Assembly: GCA_029260495.1 (NCBI GenBank)
Contig: JAJDDD010000009.1
Span: forward strand, 370,266 to 434,265
DNA: 64,000 nucleotides
Reading direction: 5' to 3'
Origin: Phycisphaerales bacterium
Lineage (GTDB): Bacteria; Planctomycetota; Phycisphaerae; Phycisphaerales; UBA1924
Positions 52,008 to 61,706 of the stretch are shown here, piece after piece; position 1 is the stretch's first letter; the number at the start of each line of letters is the position of its first letter. The notes below the pieces were generated by a model. The model did no database searches, was not told the origin of the DNA, and saw only the letters and a list, made by a program, of their open reading frames with translations. The position numbers and the translations under genes were made by a program.

Positions 52008-53783
52008 ATGACCACCCATCGACCCACCATCGTCCATGTCACCCACGAAGCAACCGAGCATGTCGGCGGCATCGGCACCGTCCTGGAAGGGCTCATCACG
52101 AGCCCGGTCTATCAGGCAGCAGTGGGGCGCTCGATTCTGGTTTGTCCGTTGTGGAACACCGGTCCTGTCAGTGACGCGCTCGCGCGACTCGGGCCCTTCG
52201 CAACTCAGATGCGGTATTCAGGGCTCGATGATCACGACCCCGAAGGACTCGCCGCGAGACTAAAGCCGATCGAGTGGGCCTTCAACACGCCCATGGTCTT
52301 CGGCACGCGATCCTTCGAGCATCTCAACGACGAAACGCTCACCGGCGAAGCAGACGTCTTGCTCATCGATGTCTCTCACGCCGACGCTCACCGCACGCAC
52401 AGCTTCAAGCAACTGCTGGCTGATCAGTACGGCCTTGACTGGCAGCGATTCGAGCATGAGTGGGACTTTGAGCAGTGGCTCCGCCTGGCGCCAGCTGCGA
52501 TCGCGGCGCTGCACGCGATTCTGCCAACAGAAGAACCGCCGGCCGTTGTCATCAGCCATGAATACATGGGCATGTGCACAGCCCTGCTCGCAGCACTTGA
52601 TCCGCACCGCCGATTCCGGACAGTCTTTCACGCCCACGAATGCGCAACCGCTCGCTCGATTGTCGAGCATCATCCCGGCCACGATTGCACGTTCTATCCT
52701 GCGATGCGCGCCGGGCTCTCCAAAAACCTGCGCGTCGATGATGTTTTCGGCGATCAATCAGGCAACTATCGACACATGCTCATCTCGCGGGCCCATCGTC
52801 TGGATGTCACACTCGCGGTCGGTGATGAAACCGCCAACGAAATGCGCTTTCTCTCCGACGACATGGCAAAATCGCGCGTCGAGCTCTGCTACAACGGCGT
52901 CCCCGCGGCCCGCGTGGATATGGATGCCAAGAACCGCTCGCGCGATCTCGTCTTCTCCTGGCTGGAGCAAACCTGCGGCAAACGCCCTGACTATCTCTTC
53001 ACCCATGTGACGCGCCCCGTCGTCTCCAAAGGCGTGTGGCGCGATCTCAAGCTCTGCGCTCATCTCGCTCCGCGCCTCCACGAGCGCGGGCAGACGGCGA
53101 TCTTTCTTCTTCTCACCTGCGGCGCCCCGATTCGCAGCTTCGAACAAGTCTCCCAGATGGCCAGCGAGTACGGCTGGCCAATGGAGCACCGCGAATATCC
53201 GCCCGATGTCACCGGCCCGGAGCGCCCGATCTGGGGCGACATGCGCTCGTTCAACGAGAGCGCCGGCGCCAACGGCGCGATCCGCGCCGTCCTGGTGAAT
53301 CAGTTTGGCTTCACGCATGATCGTCTTGGCGAAAACGCGCCGAAAGATATTTCAATCGCCGACCTGCGCAGGGCTGCCGACGTTGAGTTTGGCCAGTCGA
53401 TCTACGAGCCATTTGGCATCGCCCAGTTTGAGCCCATCCACGCAGGCGCCATCTGCATCCCAAGCTCCGTCTGCGGCTCCTGCGGCTCTGCCCGCCGCGC
53501 TGTGCGCGAGCTGGGCTGGACAGAGGAGCAGGCAGCCAATCTCCTCATCGCCGACTACACCGCGCCGGACACAACCGATCCACTTCAGATGACGAGTAGC
53601 CAGCGGAACACCGTCGAAGAGCAGGTGGTTGAAACGCTCACCGGACAACTACTTGATCGGCTGCCGAAGAACGACAACGATCGACTCCGCCTGCTCGAGT
53701 CCGGCCAGATGATTGCTTCACGGATGAGCTGGGATGTAATCTGCGAGGATGAGTTCATCCCCGCGATCCAATCGATCTTGTAG
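52008..53783 (+). CDS. GT-B glycosyltransferase, glycogen-synthase-like
   Basis: A 591-residue enzyme. The start TIVHVTHEATEHVGGIGTVLEG resembles the K-x-GG-L loop region of GT5 glycogen/starch synthases. VVISHEYMGMCTALL and TVFHAHECATARSI follow in the acceptor half. The donor half contains VTRPVVSKGVWRDL and the conserved SIYEPFGIAQFEPIHAGAICI with the E-x7-E pattern. It should use a nucleotide sugar, but product and acceptor are unknown. It lies 43 bases after the small unknown gene in the plus-strand cluster. Confidence 0.83.
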   Translation: MTTHRPTIVHVTHEATEHVGGIGTVLEGLITSPVYQAAVGRSILVCPLWNTGPVSDALARLGPFATQMRYSGLDDHDPEGLAARLKPIEWAFNTPMVFGTRSFEHLNDETLTGEADVLLIDVSHADAHRTHSFKQLLADQYGLDWQRFEHEWDFEQWLRLAPAAIAALHAILPTEEPPAVVISHEYMGMCTALLAALDPHRRFRTVFHAHECATARSIVEHHPGHDCTFYPAMRAGLSKNLRVDDVFGDQSGNYRHMLISRAHRLDVTLAVGDETANEMRFLSDDMAKSRVELCYNGVPAARVDMDAKNRSRDLVFSWLEQTCGKRPDYLFTHVTRPVVSKGVWRDLKLCAHLAPRLHERGQTAIFLLLTCGAPIRSFEQVSQMASEYGWPMEHREYPPDVTGPERPIWGDMRSFNESAGANGAIRAVLVNQFGFTHDRLGENAPKDISIADLRRAADVEFGQSIYEPFGIAQFEPIHAGAICIPSSVCGSCGSARRAVRELGWTEEQAANLLIADYTAPDTTDPLQMTSSQRNTVEEQVVETLTGQLLDRLPKNDNDRLRLLESGQMIASRMSWDVICEDEFIPAIQSIL

Positions 53784-53804
53784 TTTGCGCACACTCGGAA
53801 AGCT

Positions 53805-54968
53805 CTATTGGCACACTCCCCAGGCGCCCAGCAGGGCCGCGAGGTCGGCGCTATTCACGGCGCCGTCCTTGGTGAGTTCGGCGCCGCACAAAGTGGGAAT
53901 CTGTTGGCACGGACCCCATGAGCCGAGGAGAACGCCCAAGTCGACGTTATTGACGGCGCCATCGCCGTTGAGGTCCGCGACGCAGAGGTCAACCACTGTG
54001 ACCGCCGCGGTGAAGCCAAGAGCGCCATCATTAGAGAGCACGGTCGCCGCTGCATTGGGAGAGAAGCTTTCAACACGAACCACCTCAGAGTGAAAGGTTG
54101 TTCCCTGTTGGTTCGTGCGAAAGAAGTTCTGTATGACGATCGCGGCGCCTGATTGCTCCATCGCGATATCACGAGCGAACCGAGGGTATGGGGGGCCGAA
54201 TAGTGTGCGTTGAAACTGGCGGCCATCTTCGGTGTTCACGCCAATAAGACCGCCATAAAGGAAGTCTGCGACGAGAAGCTCGCCATTTTTCCGGAGGGCG
54301 ACAGCGTCCGCCGTGAAGAGCAAATTTCCTGAAGTGATTAGGCTGTGCTTCCCCGTCACGGGGTCGACTGCGATGACACTGGCAACACTGTCAAAGATGT
54401 CACCCGACTCGTCTTCACGAAAGACAGTCATGAGCAGAGTTCCATTCCGGTCGACGACGAGATCCTCTCCGGCGCCGACTTCTTCCAGGTTGGCGACCAG
54501 GCGTTGAGCGCCGGTCCTGGCGTCCACCTCAATGACGGCTCCGGTGGTGAGCTCGCGGTTCTTCATAGCGAAGAGCACCGTGCCGCACTTGGAGAGCGTG
54601 ATGTTCGAGACGACGAGCGGCGATGAAAGAAGCTGCCCCGTAGAGATAATGGTTTGCTGGCCCGTCTTTGGATCGATGCGAATCAGACGACTCTCATCAT
54701 TAGAGTTGAAATCAATATCACCGACGAGAATCGAGCCATCACAATCGACGGCGATGCCGGTCGGAGCTACGAGCAGGTCTCCTGAGGAGAGGACATCCTG
54801 TACGCCGGTGACGGGGTTGACTCGGATGATTTCAGGCAGAGGGTCGCCAACGGCGCCAGCTAGGTCCGCGATGAGAATATCACCCGTCGCCAACTGAGCT
54901 GAACTGGTTTGAACCCCGAGCGCAGCAAAACAAAGGCCCGCAGCAGTTTGGAGGTGGCGCGGGTTCAT
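53805..54968 (-). CDS. Secreted beta-propeller-like protein with dockerin-like repeats
   Basis: The 387-residue protein has a signal peptide (cleavage near SSA-QL). About seven repeats of roughly 40 residues, such as IIRVNPVTGVQDVLSSGDLL and LIRIDPKTGQQTIISTGQLL, form an NHL/SMP-30-type propeller pattern. The end has two dockerin-like EF-hand units, LNGDGAVNNVDLGVLLGSWGPC and a degenerate TKDGAVNSADLAALLGAWGVC. The latter also occur in the M14 peptidase. An extracellular binding role is inferred. Confidence 0.85.
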   Translation of the reverse strand: MNPRHLQTAAGLCFAALGVQTSSAQLATGDILIADLAGAVGDPLPEIIRVNPVTGVQDVLSSGDLLVAPTGIAVDCDGSILVGDIDFNSNDESRLIRIDPKTGQQTIISTGQLLSSPLVVSNITLSKCGTVLFAMKNRELTTGAVIEVDARTGAQRLVANLEEVGAGEDLVVDRNGTLLMTVFREDESGDIFDSVASVIAVDPVTGKHSLITSGNLLFTADAVALRKNGELLVADFLYGGLIGVNTEDGRQFQRTLFGPPYPRFARDIAMEQSGAAIVIQNFFRTNQQGTTFHSEVVRVESFSPNAAATVLSNDGALGFTAAVTVVDLCVADLNGDGAVNNVDLGVLLGSWGPCQQIPTLCGAELTKDGAVNSADLAALLGAWGVCQ

Positions 54969-55051
54969 GACAGTGAATTACAGGCCGGAACACTGGGCCA
55001 GTCAAGACCAAACATGAGAAATGAGCCCTTCGCCGCAACCCGGCGGGTGGA

Positions 55052-58000
55052 TCACGTCGCAGCAACAACCGCACGCTTCTCCACCCAAAACCGCGCCCGC
55101 AACACATTCACCAGCGATTCCGGCTCAAGATAACTCGCTGGCGGGCGGTAATACACCTCAAATAACTCATCACCCTTCCGCTTGGGGAGTGGGCGAACGG
55201 TTCCCTGCGCATCTGCCAGCGCATTGACGACGGGCGCCGTCTCTTCACAACGCAGCACAACGTCCGGCTCGCGCACAATGATCGAACGGATGGAGATCGC
55301 CCGCGCCAGGACGCGCACCTCCGCCAGATGAACAAACTGCTTCACAGCCCGGGGCGGCTCGCCATATGCCTGCGTCAAGTCTTCTTCAAATGCAGCCACA
55401 TCTTCGACTGTGCGCACAGTCGCCAGCCGTCGATACGCCTCAAGGCGCCGACGATCTGAAGGAATGTACCCCTTCGGAATAACACCGACCATGCCAATCT
55501 CAAGCAGCACTTCGGTCGGGCGCGCAGTGGATTCATCCTTGAGTTCACGCACCGCCTGATCTAAGAGTTGACAATACAGCTCGTAGCCAACCGCAGCGAT
55601 ATGCCCCGACTGGTCAGCCCCAAGTATATTGCCCGCCCCGCGAATCTCAAGATCGCGCATCGCAATCTTGAACCCCGAACCAAGCATGCTGAACTCTTCA
55701 ATCGCCTTGAGTCTTCGCTTGGCGCTGGGTGTGATTGTTCGATCGTCAGGCAGCAGCAGATAGCAATAGGCGCGGTGTTTGTGCCTGCCGACGCGCCCGC
55801 GCAGCTGGTGCAGGTCCGCCAGCCCAAAGCGATCTGCATTGTCAATAATGATCGTGTTGGCTGTCGGAATATCAACGCCGGATTCAATGATCGTCGTGCA
55901 CACGAGAATGTCCGCCTGCCGCTGAACAATCTGCAACATCACCTTTTCAAGCTCTCCTGCGGGCATCTGCCCATGCCCAACAACAACGCGCGCGTCCGGC
56001 GCCATCTCCCGCACCCGGGCAGCAACCTTATGAATCGTTTTCACACGATTATGAACGTAGAACACCTGTCCGTCTCGCGAAAGCTCGCGCGCAAGCGATC
56101 GCTCCAGCCGCTTTTCGTTATACGGGATTACCTCAGTGACGATAGAGCGTCGATCCATCGGCGCCGTCGTCAGCGAGCTGATGTCGCGCAGACCAAGCAG
56201 CGCCATGTGCAGCGTCCGCGGGATCGGCGTCGCTGAAAGCGTCAGCACATCCACCGTCATGCGCAATGACAACAACCTCTGCTTGTGTTCAACGCCAAAC
56301 CGCTGCTCTTCATCAACAACGACCAGCCCAAGATCCTTGAAACGCACATCATTGGAAAGTAGTCGATGCGTGCCCACGAGAATGTCAATCCGACCCTTCC
56401 CAGCCTCTTCGAGAACAGCGCGTTGATCCTGCTTGCTCTTGAATCGCGACACCGATTCAATGCGAAACGGATATCCAGCAAAGCGATCGCGAAACGTGCG
56501 CTCATGCTGCTCCGCCAGCACCGTCGTCGGGACAAGCACCGCGACCTGCTTGCCAAACTCTGCCGCTTTGAATGCCGCCCGAATCGCAACTTCCGTTTTT
56601 CCGTATCCCACATCCCCGCAGACCAGACGATCCATCGGCCGCAGCGAGCACATGTCCTTCTTGACCTGCTCAATTGCAGCAAGCTGGTCTTCTGTTTCCT
56701 CATACGGAAACTCTTCCTCGAACTCGCGCTGCCACATCGTATCTTCGGGATAGCGCACTCCGGGAAGATGTTCGCGAGCCGCCTGAATGCGAAGCATCTC
56801 TGCTGCCAGATCGCGAACGGCTTCGCGCACATCCTGCTTCTGCTTGTTCCATCGCTTCCCGCCAAGGGTCGAGAGCGCCGGCTTGCCTCGAAATGTTCCA
56901 ATGTATCGCTGCACCTTGTCGATCTGCGCCACTGGCACATGCAGTTTCGCTTTGCTTGCAAACTCAAGTGTGAGATATTCCCCGCTCGGCTCCCTGCCCT
57001 TTGTCCCGCGCCCCGAAGTCATTGTTTTGAGCCCGAGGAACTTCGCCAGTCCGTGCTCCGTATGCACAACGATATCACCCGCGTTGATATCAACAAAGGC
57101 ATCCATCGCCCGCCCCACGCGCATCCGCCTCGCATGACGCCGCGTCTGGAATCGGTTCATCAGTTCGTGATATGGAACAATCACTGCGCTAGCCGCGGCG
57201 TCACCCCAGATGAACCCCCGATGAACATACGCAACACAAGATTCGACAGCGCCTGAGGCGCTGCGCTCAGCCAGCAACTCCCCCAGCCTGCCCTGCTCTG
57301 CTTCATTTTGGCACACAACAATCGTGCGCCGCTGCGCGCCCCGCGCCACAAGCTCATCAACAGCATCCTCAGCATTCGTCGCGAAGCCAGGCAATGTTTC
57401 AACTGGGAGCGACATCCGAACGCCTTCGCTCCCAGCCCCTCCCGAGAACTGCCCGACTTCAACAAATGCATGAAAACGCTCGCGCAGAAGCTTCAACACC
57501 GCCGGCGGACCCAACACACTCTTCCCGGATGTCACGCGCTCGAAGTAGCCCCGCGCCTGCTCCGTCACTTCAGTGGTCTCATGCAAAATCGCGACCGTCT
57601 CTGGCGGCATTAACTCTAGGAAACACACGCCATTCGCGCCAACTTTCCCCGGATCATCAAGAGATCCAATCAACTCAATATGCTCGAGCCGGCGATCCGA
57701 GCCCATCGTCTCAAGATCCACTTCCGCGATGGCCTCAAGTTCTTCGCCGAAAAAATCCAGACGAACAGGAATCGCACTCGCTTCGGCGGCGCCATCGCTC
57801 GCAGCGCCGGGTGGAAAAATGTCTATAATCCCACCACGCACCGCAAAGTCGCCCGGTTCTTCAATCGCGTCAAGCCTTTGATACCCCGCCAGAACCAGCC
57901 ACCGAGCGATCGCCTCCGGCCCGCGTTCATCGCCAGGGTTCAAGCTCAGCACATATTGCGCCAGTTCGTCAGTTCTCGGCACGCGCTGCATCAACGCTTG

Positions 58001-58375
58001 AATCGGCGCCACGATCACGTCGCCATCCGCGAGTCCCTCTTTCACAACGCGCTGCACCAGACTCAGCCGATCAGCCAGAAGATCCATACTCAGCGATGAT
58101 TCCCCAGGCAGCGCTTCGATCGCGCAGAACCGCCGGGCTTGAACTCCGAAGCTCGCAAGCTCATCAACAACAACATCCGCCTCATCGACGTGCGCGACAA
58201 CCAGCAGCAGGGGGCGCCCCCCGCCTAGGGCAAGGCTCCCAAGGAGCAGGGATGTAGATGACCCCGACGACCCCTGGGCGCCGATGACTCCACCATCAGA
58301 GCACGCAGTGCTTAGCGACGTGACGGCGCCCTCACGAACAGCTTTCAGAAGTTCCATTGGGTTCAGTGTGCGCAT
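55052..58375 (-). CDS. mfd: Transcription-repair coupling factor Mfd
   Basis: A 1107-residue translocase that removes RNA polymerase stalled at DNA damage and recruits UvrA. The N-terminal UvrB-like module is followed by the RNA polymerase-interacting CarD-like domain (VVHTEHGLAKFLGLKTM). The helicase motor has Walker A CGDVGYGKTEVA, DEEQRFGVEHKQ and motif III LTLSATPIPRTLHMA, later LVCTTIIESGVDIPTAN and QLRGRVGRHKHRAYCYLL. The final domain matches the TRCF C-terminal module. The ATG at 58375 has GAGGCG upstream; the frame opens 11 codons earlier. Confidence 0.96.
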   Translation of the reverse strand: MRTLNPMELLKAVREGAVTSLSTACSDGGVIGAQGSSGSSTSLLLGSLALGGGRPLLLVVAHVDEADVVVDELASFGVQARRFCAIEALPGESSLSMDLLADRLSLVQRVVKEGLADGDVIVAPIQALMQRVPRTDELAQYVLSLNPGDERGPEAIARWLVLAGYQRLDAIEEPGDFAVRGGIIDIFPPGAASDGAAEASAIPVRLDFFGEELEAIAEVDLETMGSDRRLEHIELIGSLDDPGKVGANGVCFLELMPPETVAILHETTEVTEQARGYFERVTSGKSVLGPPAVLKLLRERFHAFVEVGQFSGGAGSEGVRMSLPVETLPGFATNAEDAVDELVARGAQRRTIVVCQNEAEQGRLGELLAERSASGAVESCVAYVHRGFIWGDAAASAVIVPYHELMNRFQTRRHARRMRVGRAMDAFVDINAGDIVVHTEHGLAKFLGLKTMTSGRGTKGREPSGEYLTLEFASKAKLHVPVAQIDKVQRYIGTFRGKPALSTLGGKRWNKQKQDVREAVRDLAAEMLRIQAAREHLPGVRYPEDTMWQREFEEEFPYEETEDQLAAIEQVKKDMCSLRPMDRLVCGDVGYGKTEVAIRAAFKAAEFGKQVAVLVPTTVLAEQHERTFRDRFAGYPFRIESVSRFKSKQDQRAVLEEAGKGRIDILVGTHRLLSNDVRFKDLGLVVVDEEQRFGVEHKQRLLSLRMTVDVLTLSATPIPRTLHMALLGLRDISSLTTAPMDRRSIVTEVIPYNEKRLERSLARELSRDGQVFYVHNRVKTIHKVAARVREMAPDARVVVGHGQMPAGELEKVMLQIVQRQADILVCTTIIESGVDIPTANTIIIDNADRFGLADLHQLRGRVGRHKHRAYCYLLLPDDRTITPSAKRRLKAIEEFSMLGSGFKIAMRDLEIRGAGNILGADQSGHIAAVGYELYCQLLDQAVRELKDESTARPTEVLLEIGMVGVIPKGYIPSDRRRLEAYRRLATVRTVEDVAAFEEDLTQAYGEPPRAVKQFVHLAEVRVLARAISIRSIIVREPDVVLRCEETAPVVNALADAQGTVRPLPKRKGDELFEVYYRPPASYLEPESLVNVLRARFWVEKRAVVAAT

Positions 58376-58438
58376 GAATAAACGCCTCGACGTCATTTCA
58401 GACCTCAAGACAGAATCGAAAATCCAACTCGTCAGCCC

Positions 58439-58834
58439 CTAGTCTATACGAGGCGTCGCTTCGGCATCATGCCCGTCGTCAGTCGCGGTGAGAAATTGCT
58501 CCAGACGCAAGACTGTGCGCGGCCCAACCCGATGCACATCCTCCAGATTCGCAATCTCTGCAAACGGACCGTGCTCTTCGCGGTGCGCGACAATCCGCAG
58601 CGCCAGCGCCGGACCAATCCCGGGGAGCGCCTCAAGCTCAGTCGGCGTCGCGGTGTTGACATTCAGGCGAACCCCAGCAACAGGACTCCAGGCGCTCAGC
58701 GCTGGGCGCTGCGCTGCAGCAAGAAAACCAATCGCGCCGATCGCGAGCAAAAAAATCCCAGCAAACTGCCGCGCAACACCATGGGTCCAGTCTTCCCTCG
58801 CGTCATCATGGACTGATGCGCGCCGCGTGCTCAC
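58439..58834 (-). CDS. comEA: ComEA-type helix-hairpin-helix protein
   Basis: The 131-residue protein has an N-terminal membrane anchor (FAGIFLLAIGAIGFLAAA) followed by one ComEA (HhH)2 DNA-binding domain: RLNVNTATPTELEALPGIGPALALRIVAHRE and ANLEDVHRVGPRTVLRLEQFL. ComEA captures incoming DNA in transformation; many relatives have only this form with unknown use. Its start overlaps the stop of the GH10-like gene by 4 bases, so the two are translated together. Confidence 0.85.
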   Translation of the reverse strand: MSTRRASVHDDAREDWTHGVARQFAGIFLLAIGAIGFLAAAQRPALSAWSPVAGVRLNVNTATPTELEALPGIGPALALRIVAHREEHGPFAEIANLEDVHRVGPRTVLRLEQFLTATDDGHDAEATPRID

Positions 58835-60357
58835 GACGCTGGCTCAGCCTGAGTGTTGACCTGAAACCGCTTACGGATATCGGCAATCGCGTGCATCGCC
58901 GGCTTGCGACGGCCCGTGTCTGTGATAAGCCCGCCGTATGACATGTCTGAACCACTCGGGCGATCATAAAGATCCCGATAGCAGATCGAAGTGACAACTG
59001 GATTGGCAGCGATCACTTCAATCGCATTCGTGAGCCACTCCGCTTGCATCTGCAGGCTCCAGTCCTCCCGCCATCTGCCCGGATCAAGCTCCCGGTGAAG
59101 ACCCAGCGTCGACTCCGCCGGCGGCTCGCTCGGCGCCCCGATCGCTGTGATGTTGATCGGCTTTTCAAAAGCGCCAAACCGATCAATCAAACTCGCCAGT
59201 TGCATAAGATCGCGCGCAGATCGGCCCGGATTCGCGTCACCCATTTCGATTCGCAGCCCAATCGCGTCAATCGCGACGCCCGCCTGAAACAACATCTCCA
59301 GGTACATAAGCGGCCCCGGTGATTCTGGGTGCTCCGCAAGGTATTCACCGAAGGGCTGTGTCACTTCAACTTGAATCCGCGCTCTCGGGTGCAGCTTGCG
59401 CGCCGTCAACACACACACACGCGTCAGATCAATCGCCTGATCCAGTGACGCGATAAACGGATTGGGAGCATTGAGCCCGCTCGTCACCGTCCAGCGTCCG
59501 ATCGCGCGCCGGTATCGAGTGATGATGCGCTTCACATGTTCGTAAACGAGATCGCGCAGCGTATCAAAATCATTTTCCCAGACGTGCAGCCAGTTCGGTG
59601 TCGCATGTCCGCGAAAATCAACAATTGGTCCGCCGTACACCCTCATTTTGGCTCGCTTCACAGCCCACTCGATCCACTTGTCCGACGGCGCAAAGGTGTA
59701 TTTCTCCTCTTCCGGCGCCACATCTGCCCAGCGAAGAGGCATGTTGATGAAATCAAAATCCCGCTCCACCAACTGCCTCAGCGACTCCGTGCACCGCTCT
59801 GGCGCAATACAGCAGCCGATCGGCGCCGCGGATCCCTGCTTACGACGCCGAGTCTGCTCCACCCGAGCGTGTTCCGCAGCAAGCATCTCACTCGCGCGGA
59901 TCGCGGTCGACAGCGCCGATCGCGCCAGTTGGTCGTCCTCAGCTGTATACCTGCCATCGACGAGCTGAGACTTGACCAGCGCTTTCGTGAATATCGCCCG
60001 ACTTTCCTCAAACGTGCGCATCGCTTCGTGCTCTGCCGGCAACTCCACCAGCCCCCAGTCTTCAAGCTTCACCAAAAACACCATGATCCGATGTCTCGCC
60101 AGTTCCAGGCTCAACAGATATGGCTCATCCCGATCCGGCAGCAGACACGTCTGCAGTATGAACACCCCCGGCTCGCCCGCATCCCATTGAAGCGCCAGTG
60201 CGGCGGATTCATTCCGGCTCTTCGTGCACCTCACCAGCCCGCCATCAAGTGTGATCTCCCCGGGGATGACGATCTCGTCATTGCCGATCAAATGCGCATG
60301 ACGAAGCGGGAAGCTCTCGGCGATATCTTCCTCTTTGACGACGGCGAAAAGCAACAT
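58831..60357 (-). CDS. GH10-like protein lacking both catalytic glutamates
   Basis: The 508-residue protein has a beta-rich N-terminal domain (about 1-170) and a GH10 xylanase-like barrel (about 195-500): DFINMPLRWADVAPEEEKYTF, ATPNWLHVW and DAIGLRIEMGD fit the family. The acid-base site WDVVNE is W-T-V-T-S-G here, and the nucleophile site TELD is T-A-I-G, so neither glutamate remains. No signal peptide is seen, unlike most xylanases. It should not hydrolyse xylan; a binding or other role is inferred. It is coupled to comEA by a 4-base overlap. Confidence 0.75.
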   Translation of the reverse strand: MLLFAVVKEEDIAESFPLRHAHLIGNDEIVIPGEITLDGGLVRCTKSRNESAALALQWDAGEPGVFILQTCLLPDRDEPYLLSLELARHRIMVFLVKLEDWGLVELPAEHEAMRTFEESRAIFTKALVKSQLVDGRYTAEDDQLARSALSTAIRASEMLAAEHARVEQTRRRKQGSAAPIGCCIAPERCTESLRQLVERDFDFINMPLRWADVAPEEEKYTFAPSDKWIEWAVKRAKMRVYGGPIVDFRGHATPNWLHVWENDFDTLRDLVYEHVKRIITRYRRAIGRWTVTSGLNAPNPFIASLDQAIDLTRVCVLTARKLHPRARIQVEVTQPFGEYLAEHPESPGPLMYLEMLFQAGVAIDAIGLRIEMGDANPGRSARDLMQLASLIDRFGAFEKPINITAIGAPSEPPAESTLGLHRELDPGRWREDWSLQMQAEWLTNAIEVIAANPVVTSICYRDLYDRPSGSDMSYGGLITDTGRRKPAMHAIADIRKRFQVNTQAEPAS

Positions 60358-60563
60358 CCCGGATCAATGACCTCCTGAAAGAGTTTCCCCACAGCTGCTG
60401 GGGCCGGACGATTGTGGCATATCGACTCCGGTTGGCAACTGTCACCGAAATCTTGACCAAGTCTGTCACCCCAGCTTTCTGCACCCAGCAACGTCCTTGG
60501 GCCGATTCCCACTCTTGGTTCCGCTCTCTCCCTTTGACATTGCATTACAAGGGCACTTACGGA

Positions 60564-60947
60564 ATGATTAACGTTGTGACCACTCATCCTCACCGTCAAG
60601 ATCGACAGGTTCTTCCCGCCACCAGGCGATCGCTCACCCACAAATTCCATATCGCAGGCCATGAGGGCTATCTCACCATCGGCCTCCACGATGATGGCGT
60701 GCCTGGCGAGATATTTATCAAAATGGCCAAGGAAGGCTCCACCATCTCCGGGATGTGCCAGGCCTTCTGCCGGGCCTTCAGCCTCTCGCTCCAGCACGGG
60801 CTGGGCCTTCAGGATGCCTGTGTCCGTTTCAAAGGCATGCGGTTTGAGCCCCAGGGCCCCACCGGCAATCCAGACATCCCCGAGGCCTCCAGCATCATCG
60901 ATTACGTCGCTCGCTACCTCGAACTGGAGTTTGGCGACCACGAATAG
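60564..60947 (+). CDS. Free-standing C-terminal (TSCPD) domain of class II ribonucleotide reductase
   Basis: The 127-residue protein matches the C-terminal segment of NrdJ, the cobalamin-dependent ribonucleotide reductase: LTHKFHIAGHEGYLTIGLHDDGVPGEIFIKMAKEGS, then LSLQHGLGLQDACVRFKGMRFEPQGPTGNPDI and SSIIDYVARYLELEF. The catalytic barrel, with its radical-site cysteines, is not in the window. Split NrdJ (NrdJa/NrdJb) is known in Pseudomonas. The ATG at 60564 begins a natural N-terminus; the longer frame from 60414 lacks similarity. It is divergent from the GH10-like gene. Confidence 0.85.
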   Translation: MINVVTTHPHRQDRQVLPATRRSLTHKFHIAGHEGYLTIGLHDDGVPGEIFIKMAKEGSTISGMCQAFCRAFSLSLQHGLGLQDACVRFKGMRFEPQGPTGNPDIPEASSIIDYVARYLELEFGDHE

Positions 60948-60985
60948 CCCCGCCCGGCCCCAGTGGTGAACCAGATCATTATTCG

Positions 60986-61041
60986 GACGTACGCAAGCGG
61001 CCAAATATTGAACAGCGGCGTCCAGCCGACGTACAGAAGCG
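60986..61041 (+). repeat. Direct repeat upstream of the NusG-like gene
   Basis: GACGTACGCAAGCG (60986-60999) and GACGTACAGAAGCG (61028-61041) match at 12 of 14 bases and are 42 bases apart, close to four helical turns. They lie in the 213-base gap before the NusG paralogue and could be paired binding sites for a regulator. Confidence 0.5.
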
Positions 61042-61083
61042 TATTGGTTTGAGCGGACAGCCTATCGCTCCGATGAATAGTCC

Positions 61084-61126
61084 GGTCCGCGCCGTCTCGG
61101 ACCTTCCGGGCGACCACGTCCGGACC
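61084..61126 (+). repeat. Inverted repeats (GGTCCG/CGGACC) before the NusG-like gene
   Basis: GGTCCG (61084-61089) pairs with CGGACC (61098-61103) across 8 bases, and the palindrome GTCCGGAC recurs at 61118-61125 with a further C. These sit 35-77 bases before the ATG at 61161, in the 5' leader or operator region. Confidence 0.45.
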
Positions 61127-61160
61127 AATACTTCTTCAGTGACGCTGACTCGGAGATGAA

Positions 61161-61706
61161 ATGGTAGGCCTCGCGCCAAAATCTCAGCCTGTCACGGCTC
61201 CGCACGAACACCGCGACCCGACCACACGGTGGCGCGTCCTATACACGCGAAGTCGTCAGGAAAAGGCCCTCGCTGCCTCATTCGACGCTGCCCGCATCGA
61301 ATACTTCCTCCCGCTCGTCAAACGCATTGCCTATCACGGCGGCCGCCGGCGGATCGTCCACACGCCCCTCTTTCCCAGCTACATCTTCCTCTTTGGCTCC
61401 CACGAAACTGTCGGGCGGGCCCAGGACACTCGCAGGGTCGTGCATGAAGTCTCCGTGCCGGACGTGGATCAATTAGCACACGAACTCAAACACTTGCGCA
61501 CCGCAATCAAATGCGGCGCCCCGCTCGATCCATACCCATGCCTGACCGCCGGCCGACCCGCCCGCGTGGTCAGAGGCCCGTTCCAGGGCGTTGAAGGTGT
61601 GATCGAACACAGAATCCGTATTGATCGACTGGTGCTCCAGATCGAAACGCTCGGCCAAGCAGCCAGTCTTGAGATCGACGCCAGTCTTCTCGAACCGCTC
61701 GAGTAA
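61161..61706 (+). CDS. NusG-paralogue antiterminator-like protein
   Basis: The 181-residue protein has an NGN domain (RWRVLYTRSRQEKALAASF, ending in LFPSYIFLFG) and a C-terminal KOW motif (GRPARVVRGPFQGVEGVIE). Paralogues such as RfaH, UpxY, LoaP and ActX bind RNA polymerase and promote reading of long, often polysaccharide or secretion operons. A DNA-binding-specific partner is not visible. GGAGA lies 6 bases before the ATG. The next gene, 339 bases on, encodes a large secreted dockerin protein and is the natural candidate target. It is not housekeeping NusG, which is usually beside secE and rplK. Confidence 0.87.
   Translation: MVGLAPKSQPVTAPHEHRDPTTRWRVLYTRSRQEKALAASFDAARIEYFLPLVKRIAYHGGRRRIVHTPLFPSYIFLFGSHETVGRAQDTRRVVHEVSVPDVDQLAHELKHLRTAIKCGAPLDPYPCLTAGRPARVVRGPFQGVEGVIEHRIRIDRLVLQIETLGQAASLEIDASLLEPLE

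Noticed and set aside
56366..57256. Plus-strand frame of 296 codons inside mfd
   Set aside because: It is antisense to the motor region of a clear Mfd and has no independent support.
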